The notes under the pieces: generated by a model
The model's database searches: none
Told to the model about the DNA's origin: nothing
The model's input: the letters and a program-made list of their open reading frames with translations, nothing else
Made by a program: the position numbers and the translations under genes
Part shown: one piece after another, positions 60,985-64,000 of the stretch
How positions within the stretch are numbered: position 1 is the first letter of the stretch
Layout: every line of letters begins with the position of its first letter
Assembly (NCBI RefSeq): GCF_002252585.1
Contig: NZ_NQLD01000011.1
DNA: 64,000 nt
From: Methanocatella intestini
GTDB lineage: Archaea; Methanobacteriota; Methanobacteria; Methanobacteriales; Methanobacteriaceae
Reading direction: 5' to 3' (one strand)

Positions 60985-61989
60985 ATGAAATCAGTTAAAG
61001 TTCCATTAAAAGAATTAAATAACACCAGAAAAAAGTTAATGGAAAAACAGTTAATGAATATGGATTATAAAATAAAAACACAAGATGACTATGGTTTCAT
61101 ACCAATAAATACCCCGGATTTTAAGTGTGATTATGAAATTGTTGATGTTGAATTAGAAGCAATGAAAAGATATCCTAAAAATATAAGTGAATTGCTTAAA
61201 GATGATTTGACTTCTAAAGAAATTGAAGATTTAAAAACATCATTTGACATAATCGGAGACATTGTAATTGTAGAAATTCCTGAAAATTTAGAAGAAAAAA
61301 AATCAAAAATCGGAAAAGCTACTTTAGAATTTACAAAAAGAAAATCAGTTTACATGAAAAAAAGTGCAATCCATGGAACAATACGAATTAGAGATTTAGA
61401 ACTTATTGCCGGTGAAAACAATCCTGTAACAATCCATAAAGAACATGGAACAAGATTAAAGCTAAATGTTGAGGAAGTTTATTTCTCACCAAGACTAGCT
61501 ACTGAACGAAAAAGAGTAAGTGATAGTGTAAAAGAAAATGAAAATATTTTAGATATGTTTTGTGGAATCGGTCCGTTTCCAATAGTAATAGCTAAAAACA
61601 ATAATGTAAAAATTACTGCTGTTGACATTAATGAAAATGCAATAAAATACTTAAATGAAAATATCCGCTTAAACAAGTTACATAATATTAAATCCATTTG
61701 TGGAGATATCAGAGAAGTCAGTGAAAATCTAAACAAAAATTATGACAGAATTATAATGAATTTACCTGGACTTGCCTATGACTTTTTAGATTTGGCTATG
61801 ACCCTAATAGCAAACAATGGAATTATAAACTATTATGAATTTTCTGACTCCTATGGGCAGGGAATAGAACGCCTGCAAAAAGCTGCAAAAAAAGAAAATA
61901 AAAAAGTTGAGATTTTAAATACCCGCAAAGTTAAATCCAGCAGTCCAGGAATGTGGCATGTTGCAATTGATGCTAAGGTAACTTTTTAG
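60985..61989 (+). CDS. trm5: tRNA (guanine37-N1)-methyltransferase Trm5
   Basis: The 334-residue enzyme makes m1G at position 37 of tRNA, protecting the reading frame. It is the archaeal/eukaryotic type, unrelated to bacterial TrmD. Motif I is NILDMFCGIGPFPIVIAK; the substrate motif is NLPGLAYDFLDLA. An N-terminal D1-like domain is present. GAGGT precedes the ATG by seven bases. Its last 17 bases overlap the convergent protease gene. Confidence 0.95.
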   Translation: MKSVKVPLKELNNTRKKLMEKQLMNMDYKIKTQDDYGFIPINTPDFKCDYEIVDVELEAMKRYPKNISELLKDDLTSKEIEDLKTSFDIIGDIVIVEIPENLEEKKSKIGKATLEFTKRKSVYMKKSAIHGTIRIRDLELIAGENNPVTIHKEHGTRLKLNVEEVYFSPRLATERKRVSDSVKENENILDMFCGIGPFPIVIAKNNNVKITAVDINENAIKYLNENIRLNKLHNIKSICGDIREVSENLNKNYDRIIMNLPGLAYDFLDLAMTLIANNGIINYYEFSDSYGQGIERLQKAAKKENKKVEILNTRKVKSSSPGMWHVAIDAKVTF

Positions 61990-62779
61990 TTATATCATCA
62001 ATTAAAACATAAGTTTCAATAACCCAAAGACAGACAAATGCAAATATTGACAATATAAATGTTAAGGGATTCATAGATTGGAAATTTGGCATGACATATG
62101 GCATTGTATAAGCTGTCAAATTTAATATGAAATGAAGAACAATAGTGGAAGCCAAACTTTTTGTTTTAATATAAATAACACCAAATAATAACCCCATAAA
62201 TGATGCATAAACTATTTGAATAGTTGTATTAGTCCAGTCCCCACCAAAACCTGTAATAACATGAGCAGCACCAAATATAAATGCAGATAAAATTACTGAT
62301 TTAATTATGCCGTTCTTAGAGTTGCCCCATTTTTTAAGCATATTTGTAAGAATAACTCCACGACAAAGGAATTCTTCCCATAAAGCTATTGCAACACAGT
62401 AAATTAAAGCAGCTACCACACCAAATACATTAATTACAATACTGTAATCATAAGTTGCTTCCAAAATTCCAGACAATTGAACTAAACAGAACAATAAAAC
62501 TGGAATTCCTAAAAGCAACCCTTTAAAAACTCCTTTTACATTCCATGGAATATCATCAAACAATCCGATTTTTTTAGCTATAATTATTAAAACAACAAAG
62601 GCAACAAGATTGTTAACTGAAGATAAAACATAATCCATTGCAGGCAAACTAAGTATTTCTGGAGGCAGTATAAATATTAAAGCAATAGTTACTGCTCCAA
62701 ATCCAAAAATCACAACAAAAATCAATGCTAAAAGTATGCTGAACAGAATAACATGTTTTTGTGAAAATTTTTCATTAAT
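61973..62779 (-). CDS. CPBP-family intramembrane metalloprotease (CAAX/Abi family)
   Basis: The protein has seven or more membrane helices and the three Abi motifs: EEFLCRGV (EExxxR), FGAAHVITGFG (His) and HFILNLTAY (His). It may process membrane proteins; in bacteria the family includes bacteriocin immunity proteins. The ORF continues upstream of the TTG at 62725 without ATG/GTG/TTG in frame. An ATT at 62779 lies exactly five bases after GGTG and gives 268 residues beginning NEKFSQKHVIL after the start. The mtnA stop TAG supplies the first G of that GGTG, so the two genes are coupled. Confidence 0.85.
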   Translation of the reverse strand: MNEKFSQKHVILFSILLALIFVVIFGFGAVTIALIFILPPEILSLPAMDYVLSSVNNLVAFVVLIIIAKKIGLFDDIPWNVKGVFKGLLLGIPVLLFCLVQLSGILEATYDYSIVINVFGVVAALIYCVAIALWEEFLCRGVILTNMLKKWGNSKNGIIKSVILSAFIFGAAHVITGFGGDWTNTTIQIVYASFMGLLFGVIYIKTKSLASTIVLHFILNLTAYTMPYVMPNFQSMNPLTFILSIFAFVCLWVIETYVLIDDITKKLP

Positions 62780-62787
62780 ATTATCAC

Positions 62788-63717
62788 CTAAATTGGGTCA
62801 ATAATTCCATTTTCAGTTATAATGCCTGTAATAAGCTCTTTTGGTACAATATCAAATGCCGGATTAATAACTTCAGTTCCTTTAGGACAGATTCTGCATC
62901 CCCCATAATATCTTACTTCATCACCGTCTCTTTCTTCAATTTCAGTATCAAATACAGAGGCATTCATGTCAAAAGTAGATAATGGAGCAGCTACATAAAA
63001 TGGAACATGGAAATGATTAGCTGCTAAAGCAACCATTAAAGAACCGATTTTATTTACAACACCACCTTTAGCTATTCTATCTGCACCAATTACAACTTTA
63101 TTGATTTTGTATTGAGACATTAAAAAACCGGAAGCCACATCAGAAATCAATTTAACAGGAATGTTTTCCTGCTGCATTTCCCAAACACTTAATCTGGCCC
63201 CCTGACCTCTCGGACGTGTTTCATCACAAATTACATCAATATTTTTTCCCTGATGGAATGCAGAACGAATAACGCCTAGAGCAGTACCATAATCAACACA
63301 GGCCAGTGCTCCTGCATTACAATGTGTTAAAATAGTATCTCCATCTTCAATTATCTCAGCACCATGTCTTCCGATAGCTAAATTAGTATCAATATCTTCT
63401 TTATACATAGTTAAAGCTTCTTTTAATGGATCATCACTATTTAAAACTCTGTCAACTGCCCAAAATAAATTGATAGCTGTTGGTCTTGCTGCTTTAATTT
63501 CATCTGCAGCTTTATCTAAATCTTCACCATGTAAATCAGCTAATGCCATCCCAAAAGCAGCTGCAACTCCAATAGCTGGAGCACCTCTAACAATCATATC
63601 CTTAATAGCTACAATAACTTCCCTATAATCATTACAATAAACATAAGTCAATTCATCTGGAAGTTTTGTTTGATCAATAAGCTTTAATTTATTATCTTCC
63701 CACTCAAGTGTTTTCAT
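62788..63717 (-). CDS. mtnA: Methylthioribose-1-phosphate isomerase (MtnA family)
   Basis: The 309-residue aldose-ketose isomerase is related to eIF2B subunits. Visible are REVIVAIKDMIVRGAPAIGVAAAFGMALA, THCNAGALACVDYGTALGVI with the active-site Cys, DETRPRGQGARLSVWE, and IGADRIAKGG with the Asp. It acts in recycling of methylthioadenosine from polyamine or AdoMet use. Ribose-1,5-bisphosphate isomerase is the related alternative, but the sequence order fits MtnA better. The protease gene follows directly. Confidence 0.9.
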   Translation of the reverse strand: MKTLEWEDNKLKLIDQTKLPDELTYVYCNDYREVIVAIKDMIVRGAPAIGVAAAFGMALADLHGEDLDKAADEIKAARPTAINLFWAVDRVLNSDDPLKEALTMYKEDIDTNLAIGRHGAEIIEDGDTILTHCNAGALACVDYGTALGVIRSAFHQGKNIDVICDETRPRGQGARLSVWEMQQENIPVKLISDVASGFLMSQYKINKVVIGADRIAKGGVVNKIGSLMVALAANHFHVPFYVAAPLSTFDMNASVFDTEIEERDGDEVRYYGGCRICPKGTEVINPAFDIVPKELITGIITENGIIDPI

Positions 63718-64000
63718 AAATAATACCTTCTGTTAATTAGAAATAATAAATCTTTAAAAAAAGGAAAAGCATAATTCCCCGTTAGTTTCTAATTTAAATC
63801 TATTAAATAAAATATAATTAATAGTTTTTTTAATTTTAAAATTATGCTTTTCTTCCTAATGAACTATCCATATATTGGAAATTGATTAGAGATGTAAAAC
63901 TACATCTACTTATATTTTATATTTGAAATATTATATAAATTTTAAGATTTTATTGAAGAAATTGAAAAAAATATTAACAAATATTAGTGAATTAATTTAA
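63718..64000. other. Gene-free right end with inverted repeats
   Basis: This 283-base stretch holds the mtnA promoter side and no gene I can support. AAAAGCATAATT near 63766 and AATTATGCTTTT near 63839 form a 12-bp inverted repeat about 70 bases apart. AGATGTA/TACATCT (63890-63907) is a small hairpin with an AAAC loop. An RNA gene cannot be excluded. Confidence 0.35.

Overview
The window is about 70% A+T and comes from a methanogenic archaeon of the order Methanobacteriales, most likely a gut Methanobrevibacter close to M. smithii. The evidence is the archaeal S10/spc ribosomal operon, heterodisulfide reductase HdrBC, FwdF/FwdG-type ferredoxins, 2-phosphoglycerate kinase, archaeal Cbf5, Dph5, Trm5 and RqcH, an archaeal SRP RNA, and a surface protein with pseudomurein-binding repeats. 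The species name is inference. Families were named by recognition; no search was run.

Layout. 1-3907: the start of a transposase at the window edge, then a large zinc-ribbon/helical repeat protein whose 3' end appears disrupted by that element. 4061-20718: one long minus-strand operon, read from rpl3 (20718) down to cbf5 (4061). It carries 23 ribosomal proteins of the L3-to-L15 block plus L34e and L14e, and also aSUI1, RNase P Rpp29, SecY, a YidC/EMC3-like insertase, adenylate and cytidylate kinases and Cbf5. Its 337-base leader has several hairpins and TATA-like boxes. 21056-27296: two rRNA/RNA methyltransferase-like genes, pyruvate carboxylase A with biotin ligase, a PLP enzyme, a small unknown protein and fumarase beta. 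27484-35029: an AraC regulator, two ABC exporter half-subunits and a complete ECF transporter, a bacterial-looking accessory cassette. 35196-41799: DUF2070 and other membrane proteins, RqcH, UPF0173 hydrolase and two tiny class III signal-peptide pilins. 41825-47126: FwdF/FwdG-like ferredoxins, CoaD and a pseudomurein-anchored Ig-repeat protein with a transglutaminase-like domain. 47607-51722: radical SAM enzyme, aminotransferase, cation efflux protein, tRNA-Ser(GCT) and SRP RNA. 52017-57140: CBS protein and 2-phosphoglycerate kinase, phosphoesterase with two small conserved genes, and hdrCB. 57273-63717: TGT-like protein, PsbP-like and coiled-coil proteins, a ribbon-helix-helix regulator, Dph5, Trm5, a CPBP protease and MtnA.

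How the genes work together. The core is information processing: ribosome assembly, protein export, rRNA/tRNA modification, diphthamide formation and ribosome rescue. Energy and carbon genes are HdrBC (CoM-S-S-CoB reduction), ferredoxins for the formylmethanofuran step, and the PycA and FumB parts of the incomplete reductive TCA route. Surface genes are the pilins and the adhesin.

Translation starts here very often follow GGTG plus exactly five bases. Applying that rule reveals two genes, the adhesin and the CPBP protease, with no ATG/GTG/TTG at the right place but an ATT exactly there. The most novel-looking signals are these ATT starts, the AraC/ABC/ECF cassette with a 20-base-period direct repeat next to its TATA box, the palindrome over the start of the ribbon-helix-helix gene, and the acidic N-terminal extension on HdrC.
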